From CAYFKJ01 sp964528595 (GTDB taxonomy: Bacteria; Pseudomonadota; Alphaproteobacteria; UBA2966), in assembly GCA_964528595.1 (NCBI GenBank), contig CAZGTM010000010.1, positions 1 through 64,000 on the forward strand: a stretch of DNA of 64,000 bases, written 5' to 3'. The number at the start of each line of letters is the position of its first letter. The stretch's first letter is position 1. The position numbers were made by a program, and so were the translations under genes. The notes under the pieces are model-generated. The model made no database searches and was not told where the DNA came from. It saw only the letters and a program-made list of their open reading frames with translations. Below are positions 51,970 to 60,296 of the stretch, piece by piece.

Positions 51970-52767
51970 ATGCTTTCAGTGACGCTTCGAGTGGTGGTTC
52001 CGGTTGTCCTTATAGTCCTTTCCACATTCATCGTGGCCCGTCCGGTGGCGGCCGAGCCGCAAATCCTCGGCGTGGTGGCCACATCAGCGCCCATTCAAAT
52101 GCGCTGCGAAAACGGCGAATGCACCGCCAATCTCGCGACGTTCTGCCTCGAACCTGACCGGCAGCAGCCTACCGCGGGCGATGCCTACCGGCCGGCGAAT
52201 GCTGCGCATGTGCAGATCTCTCGCATTGATTCCCAAGGCCGCCGGGTTCCTGTCGACACACCCGCCCGCTATTTTTCCGACTACTACTACACCTCCGTTC
52301 AGGTGATCGTGCCGGAAGCCGCGGCAGCGGACGGCGACATCTTCATTTCCGCCCTGCCGGGCGCGGCGCTTTTGCCGGCGCCGTCGGCTGACGGCAAAGA
52401 CCCGCATACGCCCGAGCAAACGGCGCTGGCCGTCGGCCAGGCCCGGCGATTGGCGTCCGCCTATTTCGAGAACGGTGATCCCGTGGTCGAAGGCGCGCAA
52501 CTCCTCAATCGGGCGCTGAGCCTGCTGCCGACCCAGGGCCGCGTGAACGATGACGAACGCACCCGGATCTGGCAGGCGACGCTTGATTCAAGCGGCCCGC
52601 TCAGCGGCAAAGGCAAGTCGTGGGGCGCCAACATCTACGAGATGTGCCAGGAAACCGCCAAGATGCGGGTCTATTACAACATGCGGGGCTGCCTCAAACG
52701 GCAGAACCGGCAGCTTTTGGGCAACCCCAACGCCGAACTCTGGAAGTCGCTGAAGACCGGCAGCTAA
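51970..52767 (+). CDS. secreted protein of unknown function
   Basis: A 265-residue exported protein without a recognised domain. A clear signal peptide (VPVVLIVLSTFIVARPVAAE) ends near residue 29 at AAEPQ. The mature part starts with QILGVVATSAPIQMRCENGE and has five cysteines in total (two in MRCENGEC, one in TFCLEPD, then EMCQE and RGCLK), which could form disulphides. GAGGTTGTC precedes the ATG at 51970. It lies alone between the DUF465-like gene and a GST gene. Confidence 0.8.
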   Translation: MLSVTLRVVVPVVLIVLSTFIVARPVAAEPQILGVVATSAPIQMRCENGECTANLATFCLEPDRQQPTAGDAYRPANAAHVQISRIDSQGRRVPVDTPARYFSDYYYTSVQVIVPEAAAADGDIFISALPGAALLPAPSADGKDPHTPEQTALAVGQARRLASAYFENGDPVVEGAQLLNRALSLLPTQGRVNDDERTRIWQATLDSSGPLSGKGKSWGANIYEMCQETAKMRVYYNMRGCLKRQNRQLLGNPNAELWKSLKTGS

Positions 52768-52982
52768 CCCTGTCCCCGGCGCGGATTTCGGCCACATCCG
52801 CCAATATTCCGCGCCGGGACAGCCCGCAATCTGAGCGGCTGCGCGGCGCGCCTCACACTTTGCAAACGCCGCCCGGCGATTTTCCTCGCGTTCAATTTCC
52901 GTCATCACTAATTTACACAGCCGATACCCCACGCGCCGCGTCACCGGCTCGTATTGGGGTGTGCTGGTCGAGGGAAAATGCC

Positions 52983-53840
52983 GTGCCGATTGTCGAACCG
53001 AAGGATCAGTCTCTGAGGAAGCTCCGGGGTCTCCACCTCTGGCACAGCGACATGTCGAGCTGTTCGCAGCGCGTCCGCGCGGTGTTGGCGGAAAAGGACC
53101 GCGACTGGGAAAGCCATCCGGTGTCGATCCCACGCGGCGACAACACGACGCCGGAGTATCTGGCGATCAATCCCAAGGGTTTGGTCCCGGCGTTGGTGCA
53201 TGACGGTGTCTTGATGACCGAATCGATGGACATCATCGATTATCTCGACCGGATCTACCCTAAGCCGGCGCTGCGCCCGGAGGACCCGGAACTGGTCCGG
53301 CGTATGAAGCACTGGATGAGCGTCGCGGACGAGGCGCAGTTCGATCTGAAAGTTCTCTCCCACGAGTTTCTGTTCCGGGCGTCGCGAAAGATATCGGCGG
53401 CGGATCTGGAGAATTTCGAGAACAACGTCGAGAACGCCGTACTGGTCGGCTTCGTTCGGGCCTATCACGAAAACGAACGACTGCCGGAAGACATGGTCAC
53501 ATCCAGCGTCAACCGCACCGACGCCTGGTTCGTGGAGCTCGACGAGGCGCTTGAACAATCCACCTGGCTGGCGGGAGAAGCGCCGTCGCTCGCCGACATC
53601 GCCTGGATGCCCAACGCCCACCGCATGGAACTGATGGACTGGCCGCTGGATCGATATGGCAACCTCGAGGCCTGGTACGGCCGGGTGAAATCCCTTGCCG
53701 GGTACCGTTCGGGTATCGCCCAATGGGAACCGCCCGCCGTCCGCGAGATGCTGACGGCGCATCTCCGCTCGCGCCAGGAAGAAGGCTACCACGTGCGTAA
53801 TTTCGGCGTGCTCGCCAAGCCAGCCGGTGTGGCCCTTTGA
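52983..53840 (+). CDS. glutathione S-transferase family protein
   Basis: A 285-residue GST-fold protein. The thioredoxin-like N-terminal half has HLWHSDMSSCSQRVRAVLAEK in the position of the active site, with Ser/Cys candidates, followed by the cis-proline NPKGLVPALV and the SNAIL-type ESMDIIDYLD. The C-terminal helical domain holds ENNVENAVLVGFVRAYHEN and SLADIAWMPNAHRME. It is longer than a standard GST (about 200-230). The start is GTG at 52983, eight bases after GAGGG; an ATG at 52978 is out of frame. The racemase-like gene follows one base later. Confidence 0.85.
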   Translation: MPIVEPKDQSLRKLRGLHLWHSDMSSCSQRVRAVLAEKDRDWESHPVSIPRGDNTTPEYLAINPKGLVPALVHDGVLMTESMDIIDYLDRIYPKPALRPEDPELVRRMKHWMSVADEAQFDLKVLSHEFLFRASRKISAADLENFENNVENAVLVGFVRAYHENERLPEDMVTSSVNRTDAWFVELDEALEQSTWLAGEAPSLADIAWMPNAHRMELMDWPLDRYGNLEAWYGRVKSLAGYRSGIAQWEPPAVREMLTAHLRSRQEEGYHVRNFGVLAKPAGVAL

Positions 53841-53841
53841 C

Positions 53842-54543
53842 ATGACGCAACACATCGGCATCGTCGCCTGTTCCGCCGAGGGCGCGGCGCTTTGCTATCG
53901 CACAATCTGTACGGAGGGTGAAGAATTGCTGGGTCCGTACGGCCACCCGGAAGTAACCATGCACACCCCGCCGCTCAGCGAATATGTCGACCGCATGGAC
54001 AGGGGCGACCTGGCGGCGGTCGGCGATTTGATGCTGCAATCGGCGGAAATCCTCGCCGGAGCGAGGGCGGATTTCCTGATCTGCCCGGACAACACGGTGC
54101 ACCAGGCCTTCGACTACGTCGCCGAACGATCCCCCCTGCCCTGGCTGCACATCGCCGAGGTCGTGGCGGCGGAAGCCATCGAGCGGGGTTACCGGCGACC
54201 GGCCATAACGGGAACCAAATGGCTGGTGGCGAGCGGGGTTTACCCTGAAAAACTGTCGGACCGGGGCCTCGAATACCAGCGGCCGGAACCCGCCGAATGC
54301 GAGGAGATCAACCGCATCATCATGGAAGAACTGGTCAAGAACGCGTTCAAACCCGAAGCCGTGGCCTACTTTCAAAAAACAATCGGACGACTGAAACAGG
54401 ATGGCTGCGACGCCGTCATACTTGGCTGTACTGAAATCCCGTTGATCATGAACGACGGTAACTCGCCGCTGCCGACGCTGGACTCGACCCGCCTGCTCGC
54501 CCGGGCGGCGCTGCGCCGGGCCACCGAGGGCGATCAGGTCTGA
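53842..54543 (+). CDS. Asp/Glu racemase-superfamily protein
   Basis: A 233-residue protein of the aspartate/glutamate/hydantoin racemase superfamily, which also includes maleate isomerase and arylmalonate decarboxylase. The C-terminal catalytic cysteine is present (Cys196 in VILGCTEIPLI). At the N-terminal site the usual Cys-Asn-Thr reads Asp83-Asn-Thr (ICPDNTVH) with a cysteine two residues earlier (Cys81), so two-base cofactor-independent racemisation cannot be assumed. It begins one base after the GST stop, so the two are co-transcribed; its end overlaps the convergent acyltransferase gene by ten bases. Confidence 0.87.
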   Translation: MTQHIGIVACSAEGAALCYRTICTEGEELLGPYGHPEVTMHTPPLSEYVDRMDRGDLAAVGDLMLQSAEILAGARADFLICPDNTVHQAFDYVAERSPLPWLHIAEVVAAEAIERGYRRPAITGTKWLVASGVYPEKLSDRGLEYQRPEPAECEEINRIIMEELVKNAFKPEAVAYFQKTIGRLKQDGCDAVILGCTEIPLIMNDGNSPLPTLDSTRLLARAALRRATEGDQV

Positions 54544-55109
54544 TCGGAATACTTCCCTTCCATGCCCTGGTAGAACTTCCGCATGTCTGCGACATCCCTG
54601 TCGTAGTCGCCGGTGGGCTGGATCAGCGGCCCCACGCCGGTGCGGCGGGCCTTGAAATCGAGAAAGCTCAGCAGGATGGGGACCTCGGCCTCGACGGCGA
54701 TCCAGTAGAATCCGGAACGCCAGCCTGAGGTTTTCGCCCTCGATCCACCGGGCGCAATTCCCAGCGCGATTTTAGACCGGCCCTCGAAATGCCGGGCGAT
54801 ACGTTCCACCTCGCTGCCGCCGCCCGCGCGGTTGATGGGCAGACCGCCGAGCCAGGTCATGAGCGGGTGCCGCCAGCCGGCAAAGAGTTCCTCCTTGCCG
54901 ATCCAGTGCAGTTTGACCCTGAAGGCAAAGGCCACCGCCAGCATCAGCGGCAGGTCGCGCGCCGCCGTGTGGGGCTCCGCCACCATGACGAAGCGGTCCG
55001 CCCCGGGCCGCTCGCCCTCCAGCGTCCAGCCCAGCAGCCTCAACGCCGCGATGCCGCCGATCCTCAGCAACGGACTGAGGACCGGCGTATCGAAGATGGT
55101 CATCTGCAT
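54534..55109 (-). CDS. 1-acyl-glycerol-3-phosphate acyltransferase-like protein
   Basis: A 191-residue PlsC-type acyltransferase. The catalytic His-x4-Asp is at His47-Asp52 in AEPHTAARDLP, and the substrate-binding block reads GIAPGGSR in place of the common EGTR. An N-terminal hydrophobic helix (LSPLLRIGGIAALRLLGW) suggests membrane association. This short group of lysophospholipid acyltransferase-like proteins is distinct from the main PlsC and its acyl acceptor is not known. Converges with the racemase gene. Confidence 0.82.
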   Translation of the reverse strand: MQMTIFDTPVLSPLLRIGGIAALRLLGWTLEGERPGADRFVMVAEPHTAARDLPLMLAVAFAFRVKLHWIGKEELFAGWRHPLMTWLGGLPINRAGGGSEVERIARHFEGRSKIALGIAPGGSRAKTSGWRSGFYWIAVEAEVPILLSFLDFKARRTGVGPLIQPTGDYDRDVADMRKFYQGMEGKYSDQT

Positions 55110-55180
55110 GGTTGGAGTGTAGCGGCAATTCCCTCCGTTACCCGAAACAATCTGCCGTTCGCTGATCCCCGCTGAAGCGT

Positions 55181-55558
55181 TCAGGCGGCCGTTTCAAAAA
55201 ACGAGATCGAGTTGCCGTCCGGATCAAGCGCGTACTGAAAGCGGCCGGCCGGAATTTCGATGGCCTCGCCCATGACCTTGCCGCCCGCCGTGTTGCACCG
55301 CTCGGCGGCGGCTTCCAGCTTGTCCTTGATGGCCAGATGAACCGTCGGACCGTTGCCCTCGCCGGCGGGTTTGCCTTCGTAAAGATGACCCGCCACGCTG
55401 TCATCGCCGTTCATGGGAAACATCGCCATGGCATTGGGCCCGGTCTCGTCGAGCGTCAGTTCGCAGTCGAGAACCGTATTGTAGAACGTCGTCGCCCGGC
55501 CCAAATCGGACACGGGGATTTCAAACCAGACGAGCGCGTTGTTGGGGGTGTTTGACAT
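55181..55558 (-). CDS. VOC superfamily (glyoxalase-like) protein
   Basis: A 125-residue vicinal-oxygen-chelate fold protein: VWFEIPVSDLGRATTFYNTV at the start, then two beta-alpha-beta modules, and the end RFQYALDPDGNSISFFE. The first metal ligand position of glyoxalase I is not a histidine here (F-E in WFEIP), so it may be a binding rather than an enzymatic member. A second VOC gene lies 82 bases upstream on the same strand. Confidence 0.88.
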   Translation of the reverse strand: MSNTPNNALVWFEIPVSDLGRATTFYNTVLDCELTLDETGPNAMAMFPMNGDDSVAGHLYEGKPAGEGNGPTVHLAIKDKLEAAAERCNTAGGKVMGEAIEIPAGRFQYALDPDGNSISFFETAA

Positions 55559-55640
55559 CTGCCTATTCCATTCTTCGTTGGGTTAATAATGGCGGCAGAA
55601 AACCACACCTCTCCTGACACCCTCCTGTCAGGATTGATAT

Positions 55641-56105
55641 TCAACCGTCGTCGGGCAGATCGGCCGCCAGCAGTTCGGGCGCGATCCCGTCGGCCTCGGC
55701 GACGTCGAAATTGAGCTCGACCTTCACGCCGTCCGGGGCCTGGACGAAGAGTTGGAAGGAGGCCTGATCGTCCACCTGCCGTTTGGTGTAGTCCGCGCCC
55801 TCGGCGTCCAGGCGCTCGATCATTTCCGCCAGGCCCGTCACCCGGAAGGCGACATGATCGATGACGCCGCTACCGGCGGTGTCGGTCGACTGCTGACCCA
55901 AATAGCGCCTGCGGTTCTCGCTGACGTTCGCCCCGCCCTCGGCGATGTGCAGGACGTCCTTGCCGTTGGCGTAAAGCCAGCAGACCGGAAACCTGAAGTC
56001 CGGATGCGGCCCCTCCTCCAGCCCCAACACCCGCACATACCAATCCCGCGTCGCCGCCATGTCGGCCACCTGCAGCAGGTAGTGATCGATGTTCAGGATG
56101 GTCAC
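55641..56105 (-). CDS. VOC superfamily (glyoxalase-like) protein
   Basis: A 154-residue VOC protein with the metal-ligand pattern ILNIDHYLLQVADMAATRDW (first His), GVIDHVAFRVTGLAEMIERL (second His), and a glutamate near VKVELNFD, so it could bind a divalent metal. The start is GTG at 56105, overlapping the stop of the upstream SnoaL-like gene, which argues for an operon. Substrate unknown; dioxygenase, glyoxalase and fosfomycin-type activities occur in the superfamily. Confidence 0.88.
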   Translation of the reverse strand: MTILNIDHYLLQVADMAATRDWYVRVLGLEEGPHPDFRFPVCWLYANGKDVLHIAEGGANVSENRRRYLGQQSTDTAGSGVIDHVAFRVTGLAEMIERLDAEGADYTKRQVDDQASFQLFVQAPDGVKVELNFDVAEADGIAPELLAADLPDDG

Positions 56106-56539
56106 TAATCGTCGCCAACGCCTGCGGGATAGGCAGCCCCGTCATCCTGCGATCCCGCCGCGGACGAGGCGTGCCGGTGAAGCCAGCGCCAGCGGCCGGA
56201 AATTCGCTCCAGCGAAACCGTCCAGCGCAGCGGAATGTGGACCGGGCCCTCGTCCGTTTCGAGATCGATGGTCAAGCTCATGGCGACGACCGCGCTGTCG
56301 CCCGCCAGCGTCACCTGCCGCCAATGCCAATTGAACTTCTTGGCGGTCGCCTCGGCAAAGTTCCGCTCCATCACCGCCCTGATTTGCGCCGGCCCTACGC
56401 ACAGTTCGTCGGCCCCCGTTCCGATCAGCGAAATATCATCGCTCTCCCTGAAGAGCGCCATCAGCCGGTCGGCATCCTTGGCGCAATATGCCTCGGCGTA
56501 TTCGTCAAGCGTCGCCAGCACCGCTTCTTCGTCGGTCAT
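56105..56539 (-). CDS. SnoaL/DUF4440-like protein
   Basis: A 144-residue protein of the SnoaL-like/NTF2 superfamily: EAVLATLDEYAEAYCAKDADR, LIGTGADELCVGPAQIRAVM and the terminal ISGRWRWLHRHASS. No catalytic role is assigned to the group. The ATG at 56539 has GGGGGG nine bases upstream; an ATG three codons earlier would touch that site. It overlaps the downstream VOC gene by one base. Confidence 0.82.
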   Translation of the reverse strand: MTDEEAVLATLDEYAEAYCAKDADRLMALFRESDDISLIGTGADELCVGPAQIRAVMERNFAEATAKKFNWHWRQVTLAGDSAVVAMSLTIDLETDEGPVHIPLRWTVSLERISGRWRWLHRHASSAAGSQDDGAAYPAGVGDD

Positions 56540-56630
56540 ATGTCCCATCCCCCCGATTTCCGATTCACCTGCTCTCGCGGGCTCAGAACCTTACGATCGC
56601 AGGATCAATAAATCGACTGCCGATTAGGGG

Positions 56631-56846
56631 TTAACCCGATTTGTGGTCCCGTTCCCGCCACCGTGGGATGGCCTGCACGGTTGATGAAGTGCGCGAAAAA
56701 AAGCCCAAGCCCAGAACAAAGAATTCGAGGGCCATCCACGGCCAACCTTGCGACAGGCACACGGTGACCCAAACAAGGCTCAGCGTCGCTGCGATCAGGG
56801 ACAGCGCCGATACCGCCCTGACGTGCTTGCGGTCCGCCGCCTCCAT
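56631..56846 (-). CDS. possible small membrane protein
   Basis: A 71-codon frame with two predicted membrane segments (AVSALSLIAATLSLVWVTVC and WMALEFFVLGLGFF) lies in the roughly 400-base spacer between the GNAT and SnoaL-like genes. The ribosome-binding site is weak (AAAGAAG two bases upstream). Longer starts run into the end of the GNAT gene. It is reported because a transmembrane pattern is unlikely in random GC-rich frames, but no family is recognised. Confidence 0.35.
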   Translation of the reverse strand: MEAADRKHVRAVSALSLIAATLSLVWVTVCLSQGWPWMALEFFVLGLGFFSRTSSTVQAIPRWRERDHKSG

Positions 56847-56938
56847 GGCTTCTTTGCCGGCAGTTGCAAGATCCGTGCGAACGAATTCTCCGTTTGCACC
56901 GCACCCCCCCTTTGTGGTTCCGGCCGGCGACTGGCCGG

Positions 56939-57693
56939 TCACTCTCGCGGTTTCTCCAGGAGCCATGTGAGGTTCGCCTTCACGGTCGGCCACTCGCTGG
57001 CGATGATCGAGTAGGTGGCGGTATCGCGCACCGTGCCGTTTGGCAGGATCATGTGAGCCCGCAGGATGCCGTCGAGCTTGGCGCCCAGTCGTTCGATGGC
57101 CCGGCGGCTCTGCTGGTTGAGGAAATGGGTTCTGAAATCGACGGCGACGCAGTCCAGTTCCTCGAATGCGTGGCGCAGCAGCAGCAGCTTGCATTCCGTG
57201 TTGAGCGGCGTGCGCTGGACGGACTTGCGGTACCAGGTGGAGCCGATTTCCAGGCGGCGGTTGGCGGCCTCNNNNNNNNNNNNNNNNNNNNNNNNNNNNN
57301 NNNNNNNNNNNNNNNNNNNNNNNNNNNNNNNNNNNNNNNNNNNNNNNNNNNNNNNNNNNNNNNNNNNNNNNGGACGGACTTGCGGTACCAGGTGGAGCCG
57401 ATTTCCAGGCGGCGGTTGGCGGCCTCGATGTTCATGTAGGTCGTCATGCCGACCGCGCTGCCGCCCGGTTTGTCGAGCACCGCGAAGGGCAGCATCGAGC
57501 CCTCTTCCCGAAGCTTCAGCCGCCGCTCGATCTCCTGGCCGACCTCATCGGGTTTGGGCACCAGGGTATACCACAGGCGGTGAAGTTCGCCGTCGGCGGC
57601 GGCCTCCTCCAGGTCCGCACGGTGATCCCGGGTCAGGGGCACGACGGACACGTGATCTCCTTCGACGGAGAACGGTTCAGGCCATTTAGTCAT
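56939..57693 (-). CDS. GNAT acetyltransferase, interrupted by an assembly gap
   Basis: A RimJ/RimL-like N-acetyltransferase. As written, the frame is broken: 100 Ns at 57272-57371 with a 55-base copy of the same sequence on each side. If one copy and the Ns are removed (155 bases), the frame is restored from MTKWPEPFSVEGDH at 57693 to the stop at 56939, giving 199 residues. The restored product has the GNAT region LEIGSTWYRKSVQRTPLNTE and TECKLLLLRHAFEELDCVAV followed by NQQSRRAIERLGAKLDG, the acetyl-CoA-binding helix region. So the gene is probably intact in the organism. Confidence 0.83.
57217..57271. repeat. 55-base duplicate flanking the N run (copy 1)
   Basis: Identical over all 55 bases to 57372-57426, immediately on either side of the N run. 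A copy of this exact length on both sides of a gap is what unmerged k-mer contig ends look like, so this is an assembly artefact, not a biological repeat. Confidence 0.9.
57272..57371. other. 100-base assembly gap (Ns)
   Basis: One hundred Ns joining two contigs. The flanking 55-base copies overlap, so the true gap length is probably zero or negative. Confidence 0.99.
57372..57426. repeat. 55-base duplicate flanking the N run (copy 2)
   Basis: Second copy of the 55-base overlap described for 57217-57271. Collapsing the two copies restores the GNAT reading frame. Confidence 0.9.
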
Positions 57694-57859
57694 TCGGAAA
57701 ATTACCTCGATGCTTGGCGTGACACAGCCGGGTTGCAGCCGGCAATTCGCGGCTTCACCGGTTCCGGGCATTCTGGCACACTTATTTTCAGCCGTCGCCG
57801 TTCCCCCGTCGTCGACCATTTTCCGAGACCGCCGGATCGCAGGGGCTCAGGAGGTTCAC

Positions 57860-58492
57860 ATGCTAAGTGGCACACTTCTTTTGGGATTTGTCGTGGCGGC
57901 CCTGATCGTTCTGATCATCCCCGGTCCGGGCGTTCTCTATGTCGTAGCCCGCAGCCTCGGACAGGGACGCCGCGCCGGCCTGGCCTCGGCGCTCGGCCTG
58001 TCGCTCGGCGTCCTGGTACACATTGCAGCCGCGGCGGTCGGCCTCTCTGCCATTTTGCTTACGTCGGCGACGGCCTTCGGCGTCGTCAAGGCGGTGGGCG
58101 CGGGTTATCTGATCTACCTCGGCATCAGCATGCTGTTGGCCGACCGGCCCGTGCTTGAGGTGAACGCCCCCGAGCCGCTCTCGATGGTCCGGCTTGTGGC
58201 GGACGGCGTGGTCGTCAGCGTCTTCAACCCGAAGATTGCGGTGTTCTTCCTCGCCTTCCTGCCGCAGTTCGTTGATCCCGGAGCGGGATCCATCCCGCTG
58301 CAGGTGGCTTTTCTCGGCCTGCTCTACGCTGTGCTCGCCCTCGTGACGGATGGCGCATACGCCGTGCTGGCCGGCGTTCTGCGCCGCTGGTTCGGCGGCC
58401 GGATAATGCAGGGCCCGCTGCCGCGATATGTTTGCGGCAGCTTGTTTATCGGGCTGGGGATCAACACGGCCCTTACCGGCCGGCGGGTCTAA
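57860..58492 (+). CDS. LysE/RhtB-family transporter
   Basis: A 210-residue exporter of amino acids or related compounds, with about six membrane segments. The family signatures VLIIPGPGVLYVVARSLGQGRRAG and SVFNPKIAVFFLAFLPQFVDP are both present. AGGAGG lies six bases before the ATG at 57860, which fixes the start. It diverges from the GNAT gene. Substrate not inferable. Confidence 0.93.
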   Translation: MLSGTLLLGFVVAALIVLIIPGPGVLYVVARSLGQGRRAGLASALGLSLGVLVHIAAAAVGLSAILLTSATAFGVVKAVGAGYLIYLGISMLLADRPVLEVNAPEPLSMVRLVADGVVVSVFNPKIAVFFLAFLPQFVDPGAGSIPLQVAFLGLLYAVLALVTDGAYAVLAGVLRRWFGGRIMQGPLPRYVCGSLFIGLGINTALTGRRV

Positions 58493-58535
58493 CGCCCCTG
58501 GTAATAGGGTGCGGGAGTTCCGCCCAGTCGCTTGG

Positions 58536-58997
58536 CTAGTCCCCCAAACCGATCAATTCGGCGTGAAATTCCGTCTCGGGAATGCTATCCCGCCCAAGCC
58601 ATGCGAGGGCGTCGGAGATCTCATTGAAATGTTCTATGGCGACGAAAGGATTGGTATCGGTTTTCCAGACGGCGCTGAACAGGCGCATCACGACCTCGTT
58701 GATCGTGGGCGCACAAACTACCGCGGCGCGATAGGCGGGAAGCTCTGACGGCGGTAACTCTTTTCCGGCCAAAAAAGTCTTTTTCATGGCGTCGATGGCT
58801 TCATGAAAGAGCTCGAAGCTCATGTCCGAAAAATCCGCATCCTGTTTTATGAACACGATCCGATCGCTGTTCCAAACAAAATCCGGGTCATTCGAGAGAC
58901 GACCAACCATATCCTGCACGGCTGCAACGCTGATGCGCCCGGAAACGGTAACCGCGATCAAGCCCTGTGATTTGAGAATTCTGTAATCGATGGCCAT
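58536..58997 (-). CDS. STAS/SpoIIAA-like protein
   Basis: A 153-residue protein beginning MAIDYRILKSQGLIAVTVSG, with the beta-alpha pattern of SpoIIAA/STAS-like domains (VQDMVGRLSNDPDFVWNSDR in place of the usual helix). Such proteins are of unknown function in proteobacteria. It stands alone between LysE and an MFS gene and converges with LysE. Confidence 0.6.
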   Translation of the reverse strand: MAIDYRILKSQGLIAVTVSGRISVAAVQDMVGRLSNDPDFVWNSDRIVFIKQDADFSDMSFELFHEAIDAMKKTFLAGKELPPSELPAYRAAVVCAPTINEVVMRLFSAVWKTDTNPFVAIEHFNEISDALAWLGRDSIPETEFHAELIGLGD

Positions 58998-59085
58998 CGC
59001 TGATCTTATACCTGAATCAGGGTGACGAATTTAAGTTTCGTCAAGCATCACGACGTCCGGCAAATTCAAACCGAGGTCTGTCGGG

Positions 59086-60261
59086 TTACTCGGCAGCCGC
59101 TGCGTCCGGCGCTGCGCCGGCGGCTTTGGGTATGGCGAACGCGAGGACGACCGCAACAAGTGAAAACCCGCTGGCCAGCGGAAAGGCGTTCGCCAGATCG
59201 CTCTCACCCGCCCAGCCTGCCAGTAAAGCCGCCGAGGCGGCGAAGCCGTCCATGAAGGCAAACGTCAGGCCCAGGCTGGTTCCCTCGCGCCCGCCGGCAT
59301 GATCGACCGCCGCCGCCTGCAGCACGGCCCGGATCGCCACCAGCGCCGTCATCGCCGCGCCCAACGCCAATAGCGTCAGGGCAAAATAACCCGACGCCCA
59401 GGCGGTGAACGCCGCCCCAGTGGCGATGCCATTGCCCAGGATCATCAGGGGCCGCCGCCCGATGCGGTCTGAAATCTTGCCCATCCAGGGCTGTGACAAG
59501 GCCCCGAGAGTCATCATCAAGGCCATGGCGATCGCTGTGGTCAGCCAATCGAAGCCGTAGTTGGCCCGCAGGAACAGCGGCGTCATGGTGATGATGGCAA
59601 AGAGGCCCATGTTGTACGCCGTGAACAGCGCCAGAACCCTGAGCCCCCTGCGGTTGGTCCAGATGCGCCAGATGTCGGCGAAATCCGCCCGGGTCGGCCG
59701 CGATGTAATGTGGCGGGGCACCTTCGGCGCGACAAAAATGAAGATGCATCCCATGACCAAAGTCGGGATGACCAGCACCTGAATAGCCGTGCGCCAGTCC
59801 GCCACCATCAGCACCAGCCCGGCCGTCGGCAGTGCAATGACTTCCGATATGTGCCCTCCGATCGCGTGCACGCCGAGGGCGTACGCGCGTTTCGTTTTGT
59901 GCATCTGTGCTAGGACCCCGGTCGCAATGGGATGCCAGGCGGCATCACCCATGGCGGCGACGGCGATCAGAATGGCGAAGACCCAGAAGCCGTCCGCGAA
60001 GGACGCCGCGAAATATCCGAAACCGACCCAAAAGAATGTGGCGGCAAGCAGAACACCGCGATTTGCCACATGATCCGCCACCATGCCAGCCGGCAGATAG
60101 GCGACTGAGCCGAGATTGTGGAGCATGAACAGCAACCCGATCTCGACCGGAGTAAGTCCCATGGCGGCGCCGAACGCCGGGATGACCAGATACATCCCGA
60201 TCGGCGCCAGATCGTTGCTGAGATGGCCGAGGGAAAATGTGACGAGGAGGTTGCTTTTCAT
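59086..60261 (-). CDS. MFS transporter
   Basis: A 391-residue major facilitator with twelve hydrophobic segments. The loop 2-3 signature reads GMVADHVANRGVLLAATFFW and the second half has QPWMGKISDRIGRRPLMILG, the classical DRxGRR motif. No substrate is suggested by the neighbourhood. The start ATG at 60261 opens with MKSNLLVTFSLGHLSNDLAP. It lies 35 bases downstream of the GST-like gene on the same strand. Confidence 0.92.
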   Translation of the reverse strand: MKSNLLVTFSLGHLSNDLAPIGMYLVIPAFGAAMGLTPVEIGLLFMLHNLGSVAYLPAGMVADHVANRGVLLAATFFWVGFGYFAASFADGFWVFAILIAVAAMGDAAWHPIATGVLAQMHKTKRAYALGVHAIGGHISEVIALPTAGLVLMVADWRTAIQVLVIPTLVMGCIFIFVAPKVPRHITSRPTRADFADIWRIWTNRRGLRVLALFTAYNMGLFAIITMTPLFLRANYGFDWLTTAIAMALMMTLGALSQPWMGKISDRIGRRPLMILGNGIATGAAFTAWASGYFALTLLALGAAMTALVAIRAVLQAAAVDHAGGREGTSLGLTFAFMDGFAASAALLAGWAGESDLANAFPLASGFSLVAVVLAFAIPKAAGAAPDAAAAE

Positions 60262-60296
60262 CTATGTCCGGCGGCCTTGCGCCTTCAGGTCCGGCC

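Noticed and set aside
57217..57426. Biological direct repeat around the N run
   Set aside because: Identical 55-base copies exactly at both contig ends are the expected k-mer overlap artefact.
57049..57819. 256-residue chimeric protein reading through the Ns
   Set aside because: The part after the Ns is out of frame because the 55-base flank is duplicated; the true GNAT ends at 56939.
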